A stretch of DNA of 64,000 nt from Ctenosaura bakeri. Its lineage: Eukaryota; Chordata; Lepidosauria; Squamata; Iguanidae. Below, piece after piece: positions 9,142-21,700 of the stretch. The position numbers and the translations under genes are program-made. Under the pieces are notes generated by a model that saw only the letters and a list, made by a program, of their open reading frames with translations, did no database searches and had not been told where the DNA came from. Within the stretch, counting starts at the first letter, position 1, and each line of letters begins with the position of its first letter. The stretch covers positions 186,001-250,000 of the forward strand of contig CAOLHI010002142.1 of assembly GCA_948474755.1 (NCBI GenBank). The letters run 5' to 3'.

Positions 9142-12066
9142 CCTGTTCTTTCCAGCTACAGCTTGCCAAATGCCCCAACCAGCATAGCTGTGCTGGCTGG
9201 GTGGTTCAGGGATCTGTAATCAACAAAAAGCAACTGCTCCGCTGTGCTATACCCACCAAGCACATACATTTGGCCAAATGCACCAGATGGTGCCAGACAT
9301 CCTCAAAGGCCTTGCTATTGAGAAGGGATGCTGTATGGGTTAACCATGTGAATTGAATTCATAATACAAAGTCTTCAGAGAGGAGGTGTGTGCAAATGAT
9401 GTTGCAACTATTGCCACTTAAGAATTTTGCTAGAACTGTGCTGATGCCCTGATTTTGTGTCTCTGAGTATTTGTCTCGGGCTTCCTCTTAAGTTCAGACT
9501 GTCCATCAGTAAAAGCAAGCAGTCTGTAAAAGAAACTGGTACATATAGCGTAATGGAGAAGGGAGAGGGCAAGAGCTCTCTGATGGAATTTCTCTAAGAC
9601 TTGATGTGTCAGCTCCTAGATGATGAGGCGAATGTAACCTTGCCTCCTGTTGATCTGGAAACCAACAGGACCTCACCTCTGGTTGTGCTGTCACACTGCA
9701 CTTCCCCCTTCCAATAAAAACATAGATTGACAATCTGAAGATCCACATTTGACAACGCAAAATGCCACTTGTGTTCAGAATAGCTTTGAGGCATAGGATG
9801 AGGGTTGGTCAGTCAATTACTTACTACTGTACTGCAGCCCAATATTCCACAAAGTCAAAAACTGCAAGGCTGCATTGCTAAGAATATTAGCCGAAACTCT
9901 CTGTCATTGTCTATGTTATGTAAGTTTATATATGCTTAGCTATGTAGCACAGGCACTAAGAAACTGTCAATTACAAAGATGTATACCAGGACATGGCAGG
10001 AGTGTCCAGATATGCATCAGGCTCTGTTGATGTGCTTTAGCACTCTTTAAGTGGTATCCCAATGCCCATCAGGTCCCACTGTGCATCAGTTCCAATGCAC
10101 ACTGGTCATTTTGCCAGCTCCCCTGCATCGTAATGTGGCAGCAGCCCTTTACTAGATGGGATACAGATGTTATGGAACTGTCCAGTTCTACTCCCACAGA
10201 CCTAAGTCCGCCTACAAAGACTTAAGTCTCCAACAGGATTCTGGCTTTTGTTTTAATGGAGACAATTTGAAGCATTTGCGTGGTTTGAAACATATTCACA
10301 GCAGAGATAAGCAACTTTGCTTCGTTTCACTTGCACTGTATTTGGAATTAGATTTTATTATAGTTTCATATCAGTCAGTGTTACCTGCTTTCATTGCATG
10401 TGTTGAAGAATTTGAAAGAGTAAATAGCCAGGCAAGGTTTTTAAGGAATGGGATAAAATATAAGGAATGGGGTAGAAAAGTTACACAATATGATTTAAGA
10501 CAGTATTCCAACATGGTGCCCTTAGGATAAGTCTGGTTCTCTTTGATGATAAAATAACATCTTGTGCAATAAATTTATCTGCAGGAAATAAACCAGTTAA
10601 TGCTGTACTGTAGATTTTATTGTTGTCTTGAGAATGTAGCCATGGGGCTGTTAGCTTCACCCTGATTAAGCTTTTGTCACATGAAATCGCTTGTCCTGGA
10701 AAATTACAGTTCCATTTTTTATTGATGCACCTTCTGTTAGATTTGTTTATATGTATATATATAAAGCTTCAAGCTATAATTAAAACAGACCCATGTTAGG
10801 TGTGCATAATGTGGAACACGTTTGTCTCGCTTAAAAAAAATCTTAAGCCAATGAGCGGGACTTAACTGAAATGGGCTAGCTGAAAAGATCCATACTGAGA
10901 TGGGCATATTGCTAAATCCTACAGCAGTAGCTGCTTCTTGTCCTCACAGTGCTTTTGCTTCTCAGGTTGACTATAGGGGCAGTTGTTACGATAGGATTCA
11001 ATGCAGGAACTGCTAGTTGGCCACCATGCTAACCTCTCAAAAGCTCTGTTTATACATCCTTTGCTTTAGACACTGGTGACCAATCTCCAGAAATTTGGAG
11101 GCCGTAGTTTCCCTCAGAAACACTATTTTCTTGGGAAACAGTGAGGCTTATGGCTGGGTTTCATAGTAAATTAGATCTGAAAACTTTCCTGTTAGTGTTG
11201 GTGAAAGCTGTTTGAAAGGAGGTTGCAAACTAAGGGCCTTTCCATGCAAATCCTGCCCAAATGAACCCAGCAGCCATGACCCCTAGCCTCTGAACATCTC
11301 AGCTCAAGCACACAAGAAGGGACTCTGTGGACAAAGCAATGCTGTATAGACGTAACGCTATGCAAGAACAGTCCTGGCCCAATTAAGAGTCTCCCTCACA
11401 TGGAGTTCTAAAAGTTAAGTGTGGAGCCCTTTTTATGCATACCAAATATGCAGGAAGGAGTTTATTCTTCACAGCCTTCTGACATTTTTTTTAAACTAAG
11501 AAGTGAAGACGAAAATACTTTCATGTACCAAACATTTCCTACTATGACATGACAGAATTACTATTGGAAATGAGGCAGATTTGGTGTGAATCTCCCCATT
11601 TAGCAGAGCATTGGTAATGCACAGACAGATGATGAAGAGCTTACTAGTCCCACCTCAGTCTTCCCCAACACACATAACTCTAGCTGAGAAGTAAACACAA
11701 AAACAGTTTGGTTAAAAGTATATAACAGTTTTCTTACAGATACTTGTGCATAATCTACATAGATTAATATTCTTGAAGGAAGGGTAAGAAAAGAATAATT
11801 ACATGCTTGTAGGGTAGCATCTCTTTTGGAGCATCTAAGACCACGTGCTCACAGGAAGGCAGGCAGAAAAACAAGCTAGTAAACAGCAACGGAGGCCTTT
11901 CGAGAACAAAGAAAACGCCTATGTGCAGGAAGAAGTGGGCGTGTACAAACAGGAAGTTAGTCTGCGTTGTGCCTCTAAACCTACAATGATCATGCAACCT
12001 GACAGGAGTGAATGCAAAAGGCATGCTAAGGTTGCTATCCCAACAATTACATCATCACTCAGAATG
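9142..12066. other. intergenic, no gene recognised
   Basis: Contains short repeat-like stretches (for example around 9160-9260 and 10000-10130) but no splice-bounded coding segment. The 124-codon open frame at 10156-10530 has no recognisable motif and is treated as chance. AATAAA occurs at about 10567 and 10586. Confidence 0.5.
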
Positions 12067-12543
12067 CAGTCACCCCTCCACATTAGCAGGTTTAACTTTC
12101 ACAGATTTGGTTATTTGTGAGTTTCTCCGATTCTGCCCCCCACCTACCTCAGGTACTTATTTTTCAGGGGAACCTTCCCTCGGCAGTTCCAATCAGGCTG
12201 TGCAGCCCTTTGGTCCTTCTAGTATCTGATCCTCCTCCCCCTCTCCAAGCCTGGCCAGCTAAGAATGACTCACAGCCCAATTTCTCAGCACTACAAACCC
12301 TCTATTGACGCCCCCCACCCATCCAAGGAAGGAGATGGGTGAGAGAAGATGCCTTGAGGCACTATGCCGACCCACCCCCCTTCTCCTTTCCCTGACTAAG
12401 TTTGGATGCTGGGTGTCTGTTCTCCCAACCATACCTTGTCCCTCTTACCACAGACGCACATATACACATTCTGATATTTGTGATTCTTCCACTTCTGTGA
12501 GGGTCCTGTCCCCCTAACTCTAGCAAATGTGGAGGGGTGACTA
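12067..12543. mobile_element. Tigger-like (Tc1/mariner) non-autonomous DNA transposon
   Basis: Terminal inverted repeats: CAGTCACCCCTCCACATT at the left and AATGTGGAGGGGTGACTA at the right. The CAGTC...CCTCC start resembles Tigger-type ends. The interior has no transposase frame. A TA target duplication is not preserved. Confidence 0.7.
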
Positions 12544-12599
12544 GTTATTATGCAGGAAACACTTCTGGAAAGGGGAAAAGTCGGGGGCAATTTCATAAC

Positions 12600-12965
12600 C
12601 CTCTAGCATTTCGCAGATGAAAACTGGGACACGTGGCCAAGCAATGTGAGAGTGGTCAAAATAGCAAACTGAAGAACATGTAAGCTTGGAGAAGCTGCAG
12701 CAGTTCGCTTTGTCTGAGCCTACTAGAAAGGATAAGATTTTGCTGCCTCCTCTCCTCTTCCCCCTGCTGAATTAATGAAGTACAGGCTGCTTTTGTACTT
12801 TGAACTCAGTTTGCAGCAACTGAAATAAGCTGAGAACAAAGAGGGAAAGTGGGAGGAAGAGAGAGAAACTGGGACATTTCAAAAGCATCTGAAAAAGTGG
12901 GACGACAAAGGATTTATCAGGACTTTTCCTGCCAAATTGGGACAGCTGGAGCATATACATTGATC
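12600..12965. repeat. unclassified dispersed repeat R1, copy 1
   Basis: About 365 bp aligning by eye along its whole length with 33984-34342. Shared landmarks are AGATGAAAACTGGGACAC, CTGCAGCA, TGAACTCAGTTTG and TGGGACNTTT. The ends look like a weak inverted repeat (CATATCCTCCAA in copy 2; TTGGAGG-like at the other end). No coding capacity. I do not recognise the family. Confidence 0.75.
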
Positions 12966-13211
12966 TTGGCGAAGGCAGTGGAAAGAGGCTTTCAGATGCA
13001 GTCAGGCAGAATGGCTGATACTAGAAGGTGAGCCTGGAAATTGGCCCTCCTTGCTGAGAAAAAGTCTCATGTTTTCGTCTTTCTGTTTCTCAGATGACAT
13101 GGTTGTGAGGTAAATTTAACTTGATTATGCAGTGAAAAAAAATCCTAAGCTTTTAAAATGTTACCTTTTCTTTTGTAGTTTGGAAGTCCCAGTTTGAAAG
13201 TTATTAATCAT

Positions 13212-13212
13212 C

Positions 13213-13273
<61 letters not shown>

Positions 13274-13303
13274 GTTGTTGTTGTTGTTGTTGTTGTTGTT
13301 GTT
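13212..13303. repeat. compound microsatellite (AAT)n(GTT)n
   Basis: About 20 uninterrupted AAT units switch directly to about 10 GTT units. Confidence 0.95.
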
Positions 13304-13536
13304 ATTATTTCTGGGAAGCCTGTAATTTCAGTCCAGTTCATTTGTCCTTGTGGGCAGAATCATAGAGATGAATAAACCATGACAAATTCACAAGGAGAAG
13401 AGTTCAGAACAGATAATAGTGTTCAACTGAGAGAGAGAAAGACTGAAACATTGTTTTCCCATGGTCAAGCTGAGAAACAGGCATACTGAAATATACTGGC
13501 ATCTACCCCACAGAAGCAGGGAGGCCCATATCTGGG

Positions 13537-13772
13537 GGCCCATTCACACTGCACAATTATAGCCCTATCATTCCACTTTATCTGCCATGGTAACATAATA
13601 AGGACTCGTGGAATTTATAGTTTAGAGAAATTCCTTTAGACTTCTGAGCCAGGGATCTCCAGCGATCTCCTTTGTTGCCTCTGACCAAACGACAAATCCC
13701 AGGATTTGATAGGTTGCTGTCATGGCAGTTAAAGTAGAATACAGTGCTATAACAGTGTGATGTGGAAAGGCC
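13537..13772. mobile_element. palindromic MITE, divergent member of the Harbinger-like group
   Basis: Begins GGGCCCATTCACACTGCACA and ends in the complementary form (GTGTGATGTGGAAAGGCC). Inner arms carry ATTATAGCCCTATCATTCC and its complement, the same core as in the 17113-type MITEs. No ORF. Confidence 0.7.
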
Positions 13773-13804
13773 TAGGTTTTGCAGTAAATTAGATTCACAG
13801 GACT

Positions 13805-14590
13805 TTAGTTTCTTTTTTTATTTATTTTTCATAAAACAGTAGTTGTTACAAACCCCAATTATCATCTAGTCATGTTTGTATTTTACATTGTATAAAACAC
13901 GTATTACATGAATAGATATATACAGTCTTCAATTTTTACATTTATTTCTTATTTCCTCTTGTTGTAAGTTAGGATCTTTGATATTCATATTCTTTATCAT
14001 ACCGTACTTTACCTATGCTACTATTTTATTTTTTAAAAAATTTCTTAATTAGATCCTATTCCCTTTTCTCTATCTTGTCAACTTCCTACTTTCCTTTGTT
14101 TGGTCATTAAACCGTCGTTTTGTCTGATACCTCGACCTTATTACTGTTTTTCGTTGCCTTGCCTGAGTATTAGTATTATTTAGATTTATTTGATCTGTTT
14201 TGCTTACTGTCAGTCTTTACTTCTCATTCTTGTCATTCTTCCTTGTTTCCTTGACATAGTCGAGTCCAGTTAATTTCAATATACTTCTTCACTATTTCCA
14301 TTTCTCTTTCTTTCCTTTATTTCGTCTCTCCTCTCATTGTTTGAGTTAAAGCATCATATGTCACAGGCTCTAATAGTTTATTCAACCATTCTTCCATCTC
14401 TGGTGCTTTGTCCCTTTTCCAATATTTTGCATATATTATTCTAGCTTCCATGACCATATATAATATTGTATCTTTATGTTTGATGTAGGCTTCACAGAAC
14501 TTTATTTTCAATATTGATGTTCTATTTTGAAGACAGTTGCAAACTAAAATTATTGTCAGTAAATGGACAGCTCTTTGTAGCTTAGTGTCC
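13805..14590 (-). mobile_element. LINE-1 3' fragment
   Basis: On the - strand an open stretch (14604 to 14317) encodes a peptide resembling the very C-terminus of squamate L1 ORF2 (ARIIYAKYWKRDKAPEMEEW, then LNKLLE). It is followed by about 500 bp of AT-rich 3' UTR ending in a T-rich tract near 13805-13830, read as the poly(A) tail of a - strand insertion. It is 5'-truncated, as most L1 copies are. Confidence 0.7.
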
Positions 14591-14593
14591 ATG

Positions 14594-14812
14594 GGAGAGT
14601 CCACACTACAAAATTATAGCATTTAGGTATCACTTTAAATGCCATTGATGCATCCTAAAGATTCCTGAGATTAATAGTTTTGTCGGGTACTCAGAATTCT
14701 CTGCCAGAGTTCTCTAGTGCCTCCTCAGACTATAAATCTCAAGATTCCAGAGGGTGTAGCTATGGCAATTAAAGTGGAATCAAAGTGCTATAATTGTGTA
14801 AAGTGAAAGAAG
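14594..14812. mobile_element. palindromic MITE, divergent Harbinger-like group
   Basis: GAGTCCACACTACAAAATTA at the left is mirrored by TAATTGTGTAAAGTG at the right. The inner arms pair ATTATAGCATTTAGGTATCA with its diverged complement. Related to the element at 13537. It abuts the 5' end of the L1 fragment. Confidence 0.65.
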
Positions 14813-14816
14813 AATT

Positions 14817-14872
14817 ATTATTTTCAATCATTTTAATAAGCAAAAATTCTTATTAAAATGATTGAAAATAAT
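14817..14872. repeat. perfect 24-bp inverted repeat with 8-nt loop
   Basis: Arms 14817-14840 and 14849-14872 are exact reverse complements (left arm ends TTTTCAATCATTTTAATAAG). The loop is CAAAAATT. It lies just outside the MITE at 14594. Confidence 0.95.
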
Positions 14873-17112
14873 TTTGATAAAGATAATAGACCTATGATCA
14901 AATCATTGTAGCTTCCAGTTCTGCAATTTAAATGACGGGTGCACTCAAGTATTCCATTCACCTTAAAATTATTCTTTACTTTTTTCAGACTGCAATTTGG
15001 ACAAGGTGAAGGGGAGAATGATCAGGATAGTAGTTGACATGTAATACATGGCCAAAATGTGTGTTATATTGTATGCTTCCTTCAGTTCTTTGTATATAAG
15101 GCAAGATAGAGACAAATTTATACTATTTAAGCAAACAAATAGTATGTGAATATCTGTTTGTATAATCTGAAATGTATATATAGGAAACAGAAGACTTATG
15201 TCAAATACTTATAATATTTAGGATGTAGCTACTTTGGAAATATTCCAAACTTCATTACTATGCTATCAGCCTAGAAAATTCTGCATCAGACTAAAGAAGG
15301 AGAGGGAACATTTTTTGCCTTTTTGCTTCTTTCCAAGGGGGAAGTAGGACTAGCCACTTTTGCCCATTTTGTGGGTGAAGAACTGGAGATGGAAGAGGCC
15401 AAGAGTCATCATGTTGAGTTCACAACAAGCATGGGGAAGCTGCCCTTTTACTAACTCTTTTCCTCCACACAAGAAGACAGAAAAATGACTAAGAAAACAC
15501 ACACAGTCCTGAACAGATTACTTTGGACTGGACTCCAGGCTCTTCCATGTTTCCCTTTGTGGGAAAGATGGATAGATGGCTAAGTCCCTGACAAGAAAGT
15601 ATGCCCGGACTCCTTAACATTTTACAGAGTTTAGTAAAATTACTTTTTAAGATTACTAATTGGCAGATTCTGAGAGCTGTAGTCCAAAAAAAACAACAAC
15701 ACACAAACGTTTCCAGACGCAACGCTTGGCATAGGATGAGGCGGAAGGAACAGTACAGTTCTCCAAATGAGCCGATTTCTCATGTATATTAACCCGTAGC
15801 ACAACTACTTTTGTGATGCTTTCATTTAACAAAAAGAACAGAGTGAATACATAAGACAATTTAAGAAATGTTTGTTTATATATTGCATATCCAAATATGT
15901 ATATAGGAATTCCCCAATCTGGGCAGGGAATTCTTCTATTTTGATTTGACAATCCAGCAACATTGACAAGTGAGATACCCACAGAATTTGCTTGATGATC
16001 ATGGTCATTTGGTAGTGGCATGTTAGAGAAGTAATTGAGGCTGCAATCCAATACATACTTATTTGGGTAGAAATCTTTTCAATGAACTTATGTATGCATG
16101 ACTGTGCTGCATTGTATTCTCACTACAATCCTAGGAAAGGTTCTCATAGAGGAGCTTGAAAATACACACTTTGAAAATAATAGGAAATCATGTCCTTTAT
16201 CAATATTTATCCATCACTTCTGAAAAAAAAAACGCTAATATGAAATCTGCTTTTATACAGAGTAAGAATGTTTTGTCATTCTGGCTTCTACTGCAGACTC
16301 ATGATGAAGCACTTGGTTTGTTTGTACTGAAATCATCTGATGGGTTTTTTAAAAGAGAAATTTCTAGCATTCACTGAGCTGAAAATCAAAATTTGAAAAG
16401 AAGGCTATAGTTACTCCTTTTTTTTCCTTCCTGACAGTTACATGGGGAGGGGGCAGAAATCCAGCAGGTTGTGCTTTCTTCAGCAGAGATAAGTGGACAA
16501 AAGGATGAACCACGGAAAGAAAAAAGACACCTTGCTGCATCCAAAGCAGATTTTGTGACTAGCAGCAGAGACTAGAAAGGAAAATGGTGTGGTTATTGCA
16601 AACTATCTATTAACTCTGAATGGAAGCTTTTTTCAAAGGCCATTTTGTTTTTATATCAGCTTAAACTGCTTTCCTCTTCTGAGCAGGACTGCCTTTTTAA
16701 ACCAATTTTGGGGGGGGGAATCTAGTTGAACCTGAAAAACTTTTTTAAAAAATGAAGATGAGAGATTAATGTTTGTCTGGGTATGTGACAGAACAAGGAT
16801 GATCTCAATCTGGTTTTTCTTCTTTGTTTTGAAGGAGTTCTAATTAAAAGGCCTTTTATGAGAGAAAGATCCTATACGGGGTAGTAAATGTAAATACAAA
16901 TGATTACCATGCTCCTAGAGTGTAAAATTTCTTCCTGAGGGTAGATTTTTAAAAAATGCTTAATCAGATTGTGATTTCTGTCAGTGTAATCCTATGCATG
17001 TCTACTCAGAAGTCAGACTTCTTGACATCCATGGAATTTGCCCCCTGTTAACTGTGTATGGGGTTGCCACTTAAGTTGTGATAAAGTACTTTTGAGATGT
17101 ATTTCAGATTAG
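14873..17112. other. intergenic, repeat fragments only
   Basis: No exon recognised. Two pieces of a common squamate repeat (core CAATCCTATGCATGTCTACT) lie near 16045-16135 and 16982-17050. Open frames near 15490-16056 have no motif and no splice context. Confidence 0.5.
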
Positions 17113-17281
17113 GACCATTTCTGCACTAGATTGTTATAGCGCTATGATTCCACTTTCAACATCCTATGGAATCCTGGGGTTTGCAGTTTCAATGGCCCCT
17201 CCTGAAATTGCAAACCCCGGGATTCCATAGGATGTTGAAAGTGGAATCATAGCACTATAACAGTCTAGTGCGGAAATGGAC
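17113..17281. mobile_element. palindromic Harbinger-like MITE, copy 1
   Basis: A near-perfect hairpin about 170 bp long. The left arm GACCATTTCTGCACTAGA and core CAACATCCTATGGAATCCTG are mirrored on the right. Flanked by TAG on both sides, a possible 3-bp target duplication. No coding capacity. Confidence 0.85.
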
Positions 17282-17499
17282 TAGAACTGGACTTGCAACC
17301 AAAGTTAATCTCTTGATGGCCTCACTGATTTCAACAAGAGTTGAACATTGGCCTCATTCTCCAAAATCAATTCGATTTAAGAATGCTTACCCTTGGCAGG
17401 GTAGTGACCATTTCCTTCTTATTTTTTCCACTCAAGTTATGAAGGCCCCTAGCCTCACCGCTTCATATTGAAAAGCTGATATTAGAGAAGAGCTGGAAA

Positions 17500-17605
17500 T
17501 TATTTGTCCTCCAGATGTTGTTGGACTGCAAGACTCATCAGCCCTAACCAGCATAGCCATTGCTGAAGAATGCTGGGAGTTGCAGTCTGACAATCTCTGG
17601 ATGAC
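17500..17605. mobile_element. hAT-like MITE with TCCAGATGTTGTTGGACT arms
   Basis: TCCTCCAGATGTTGTTGGAC at the left is mirrored by AGTCTGACAATCTCTGG at the right around a CCCTAACCAGCATAGCCATT centre. This is a very common palindromic repeat in squamates. Superfamily assignment is from memory. Confidence 0.6.
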
Positions 17606-18132
17606 TGCATGATTCCTTTCCCTGGTTTACGACAGAGGAGGCATAGGTTCAAATCGCCACTCAACCATGAAGATTTCTGGATGGCCCTAAGCCAGTGACT
17701 TGGAAGTAACGTCTTACAAGTAATGATGATGCTTACTACTTTGGTACTTCGTGGAGAAACAAGGACACAGAGACATTGCAAAACAAGAGGAAGACCTGTC
17801 TGCAAAATTAACAAGAGATCAATGATAATCAGGGAGGTAACATTAAATGCTACATATTTGTCAGTGAGGAATTAAAATAAGTTACATCTCAGAGCAGACT
17901 GCAATTTGTGACTGCAGAGGGTTTTTTTACCATTGCTCTGTTTTTCAAAAAGTGGGAGGTTTCCTTTGAGGTCAGAATTTATATAGACCTGTTTTTTGAC
18001 CTTTTGTACCTGATGAGAAGATCTGGGAGTGTTAAAGGTCCTTTTTTATTATTATTATCCAGTGATGAAAGTAGAGTATGTTGAAATGCATTTGGTTTGT
18101 TTAAAGCATCTGCTACTGTTGTGATTTTCAGC
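17606..18132. other. intergenic, nothing recognised
   Basis: A short tRNA-SINE-like scrap (TTCAAATCGCCACTCAACCA) occurs near 17650. No ORF with known motifs. Confidence 0.4.
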
Positions 18133-18277
18133 TCTGGTTAGTACTTGGATGGGAGACCACCAACAAATACCAGGTTCTTAGGGTATATTTCAGAGGAAGA
18201 AACTGGCAAAACTACCTCTGAGTATTCCTTGCCTAAGAAAACCCTATGAAATTGCTACGATCACTGTAAGTCAACAG
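18133..18277 (+). repeat. 5S rRNA-derived SINE, 5'-truncated
   Basis: Starts inside the 5S head at TGGTTAGTACTTGGATGGGA (5S box C region), then the family body (CTGAGTATTCCTTGCCTAAG) and tail. Confidence 0.85.
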
Positions 18278-18384
18278 GCATGCATGCGCGCGCACACATT
18301 GTGTGATTTATGCAAGCCTGTATCTGACTTTTAAAACATTTGCATTCCTCCTCTGTTAATACTCATTTATGTCTACCACTGGTA

Positions 18385-18740
18385 TCTGTGTGGCCACTGT
18401 GATTGATGGGGGTGTTTCCCCCGTTACTTGGTAAGCAGCTGAGTGGTGGTCCCACCTCTTCACCTGAGCATCTCCAGTGAGAGAGGCAGGAGCAGGACCT
18501 CTGCTTGGTGCTGGAGTTTACTTGCACTGAGGGGTGGATGGGAATGGTAGTCAGTTGCTTCCTAAGCAACAGTGGAACAGACCCCCATTGATTGCAATGG
18601 CTGCTGCCTGATTAAATAGGGATTTGGGGTACTTCTACAGTTCCTACATGTCTCATCATCTAGAGGCTATGAAGGTATCATAAATACATAACAGTCACGA
18701 GTGTGTGACTATAGACCACCCATTCATAATTGGCATAGGG
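18385..18740. repeat. unclassified repeat R2, palindromic copy
   Basis: The segment at about 18390-18450 is the reverse complement of about 18545-18605: the complement of TTTCCCCCGTTACTTGGTAA against TTGCTTCCTAAGCAACAGTG and CAGACCCCCATTGATTGC. The following bases (CATAAATACATAACAG) recur near 21400 and, more weakly, near 61050. Confidence 0.55.
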
Positions 18741-21700
18741 GATTCCAGCCAACATTTACTATAGTTACATGCAACATTTAAAGCATTACTTTCAATACAG
18801 TGAGTATACATTTACTAATTACTCCTAAAACATTTCTGTTTGTAGTCATAAGGGGATTTTTGGCCCACTTAAAAGTGCAGTTTAAAAACAAAGAAAAAAG
18901 TAACAATATTCCAGTGTACTAATAATACATTACTTTAGAAAAATCAAGTAATAAATAATGGCAGGGTGTTTCCTTTCAGTCAATGAGTAATAAGGTATTT
19001 CTTCTTTGATGAAGTTCAAGGGAAAAAGTCTGTAGAACTATTGAGAGTTTCCAGGTTTTTGTTTTGTTTTGATTTTACCAGCATATTCCCCAGGTTACAT
19101 CCAAATTCTTGTTTGAAAAATCCTGGGTTTCCCTCCCTCCCTCTCCTTGTGTTCTTTCTTCTCTCCCTCTCACTGATCACAGGTCACATCTAGACTCGGA
19201 GCAACATTTCAGAAATTGATTTTCATCAGTTCCCACTGAATCTTCCTTATTATTATTTAGGAGTTATAATCAAAGTGCTACAGTGCTTTAGCAGAATTAT
19301 CTAGTGAAACAATGGGATTTTAGGATTAGTTTTGGTGCAAAGACTCCTCTTTGCCTTGCTTGATCTCTGTTGAATTTGTATCCTGAAAACAAAAGCTGTG
19401 TTTATTAGTGGCAGTTTACTGATAGCTGCTTTTAGGGTAATGCAAACAGACAGCCAAGTATTCATTTCAGAAAATACTGGGTGAACTTAAACTTACCTGG
19501 GAAAGAGGAATGAAAAGTCTTTGGTAGTGCTGGAAGTTCCAAGGAAATACTTCAGGATGAAGGTGGATCTCGAAAATAAAATTGGTTTGTACAGGAACAA
19601 AAGAGGGGACTTTCAGAGACTTTTTTTCCTCATCTGGAGGGGCTCCCTGTTTGCTGCTGCCATTGATGGGCATCTGTTTCCCTGTCACTCAGGAAGCAGC
19701 TGACTGTCATTTTCACCCCATCACTATGTGTTGAGTGGGAAGTGCAAATTGCCTCCCTCTTTTCCTCTCCCATATGATCCGTTTTCAGCTGTAATCTCCT
19801 CTGGAGTCTCCTAGGGTTCTCCAGAGGTCTTGGAGGATAATGGCATTGCTCTATGGCATTGCTCTATGTTCTATAGGAACAGAGATGGGTGCCCCCTTCC
19901 CCACCTGCCAGTAAATGGCCAAGTTTGGGGTGTGTTCCAGCAGCTAAAAGGTTGATATGTGGGGTTTGGAGTTGTGTTATTATGCAGTTGATAGAGGATT
20001 CTGACCTCCAGAATGACCAAAAAAGTGATTTATGCAGATGTGAGTTGGACTTAACATCTGGATAACATTAATAAGATGCCAGCCATAACCTCATAACCTC
20101 TTGGTAAGCTGGCTCATATAAATAACTTGCCATGATGAGCCACTACATGGTGGCTATAGCATGTCCTAACTCCCCAAATTTGACATTGTGTTGGAATAGG
20201 AACTTAATGACAATGTGCAGCTGTGTTTCGACAGCAAAGCTTTATAGAAGACCTTCAGCAACCCTTGATAGTAACTGCTGTATGGATGGAATTCCTTCCC
20301 TTTGCATTTCATTTGTTCATAAGCACAGATAATTGATTGATCTTTAAATCACAAATGAAAAGTATGGTTTCAATGCAGCTGTCAAATAAGAAAGTATATT
20401 CAATAAGGGTGGCAATCTGTCCCCAGTCCAGGTCTATAAGGGAAAATAAGCCCTCTGGATTTCAATGGACACATGAAAGCAGACCATATGCCTATTTATA
20501 GAATCTGGGTATGTTCTTTCAATAATTTGCCAGAGAATAAATTTTCTGGAGAATTTCATGCAAGAGAAGGTATGTCATCATTAAGAGAAACATCACCAAT
20601 TTAGAGTTAAATCAAGCAGTTAATTGACTAAACTTCTTTGAATTAGTTAGGTCACCTCACTGCTGTTTCTAATCATGCTGTTACTAATAGTGACAGGAAT
20701 CCTGCTGGGGATTTACATATATGTTAACACTGTAGTTACAACACTATGCAATGAATTCATTCACAGTCCCACCCAATCCCCTTTAAATGGGAAGCAGCCA
20801 CTGAGATCAATAATGCAAAAAGCAGAAGGAAGTCCCCTGTTGCAATTCTTCCTCATGCTGGATGTGATAAAAATTGATCTCTCAGAGCTAGAGATTCCAT
20901 CCCCCCCCCCAGTCTGAACTCAAAAGTCTCGAGATGTCCATTCCTTAGAAGCAAGAGGGTCACATAGGCTAAAGAGATTGGTTTGGCTGCATCCAGTTTA
21001 GAAATGTTGATAGATGTCAGACAGAGAGGGTGTACTTTGAACTATGTTGATTTTTTTCTGAATGTTTACAGAGATAACCCAATTGCCTAGTGTATATAAA
21101 GTTGGCACTGGGAAATGTGTTCTGTCTCACTTTGGACCTCCACAAAGTGAGCACCTATTTATGTTGCAGAATAAAACTTGCCTTAACCCTTTCCTCATTT
21201 TGCTTTGCTAATTTGGACCATGCTGCTGGTTAATGGATCTCACTCTTCTGACACTGGAGACCACTTGTTTGAGGAGTGAGTGGGACCGCCAGCTCTTTCC
21301 TGATAAACAGGGGAACAGATCCCCTTTGATCACAGTGGCTATTTCTGAGTAAGTGGAGATTGAGGGACATTCACAGGGCTACATAGGGATCATGAATACA
21401 AAACAGGCACAGAGAGTAATTCTAGGTTACATGCTCATAACTGCTCCACAGAGTTATCACCTTTATAGCCTCCATCAGTCCAGTACAGAAGCCAGCAATT
21501 CAATTGTTATCTACCTTTTCTGGTAATCTTGCTATTTATAATCTCAATTTATGTTTGGGATATTGAGAATCCAATCTCCTCTTTAAATACTTTGTTTGTT
21601 TATGTAAGTATTTATTTTAAAAATGTATAAACTAAGATTAAGGGCAAACCTCTCTCAGGGTAGCTTCCTATCATCAATAAAGACATCCACTGGAATCCTA

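Noticed and set aside
10156..10530. 124-codon open frame on the + strand
   Set aside because: No recognisable motif, no splice sites matching the frame, low-complexity-free but random-looking composition. Such lengths occur by chance in 64 kb of AT-rich DNA.
15490..16056. Overlapping - strand open frames of up to 131 codons
   Set aside because: No domain or splice context, and part of the sequence overlaps a repeat fragment near 16045.
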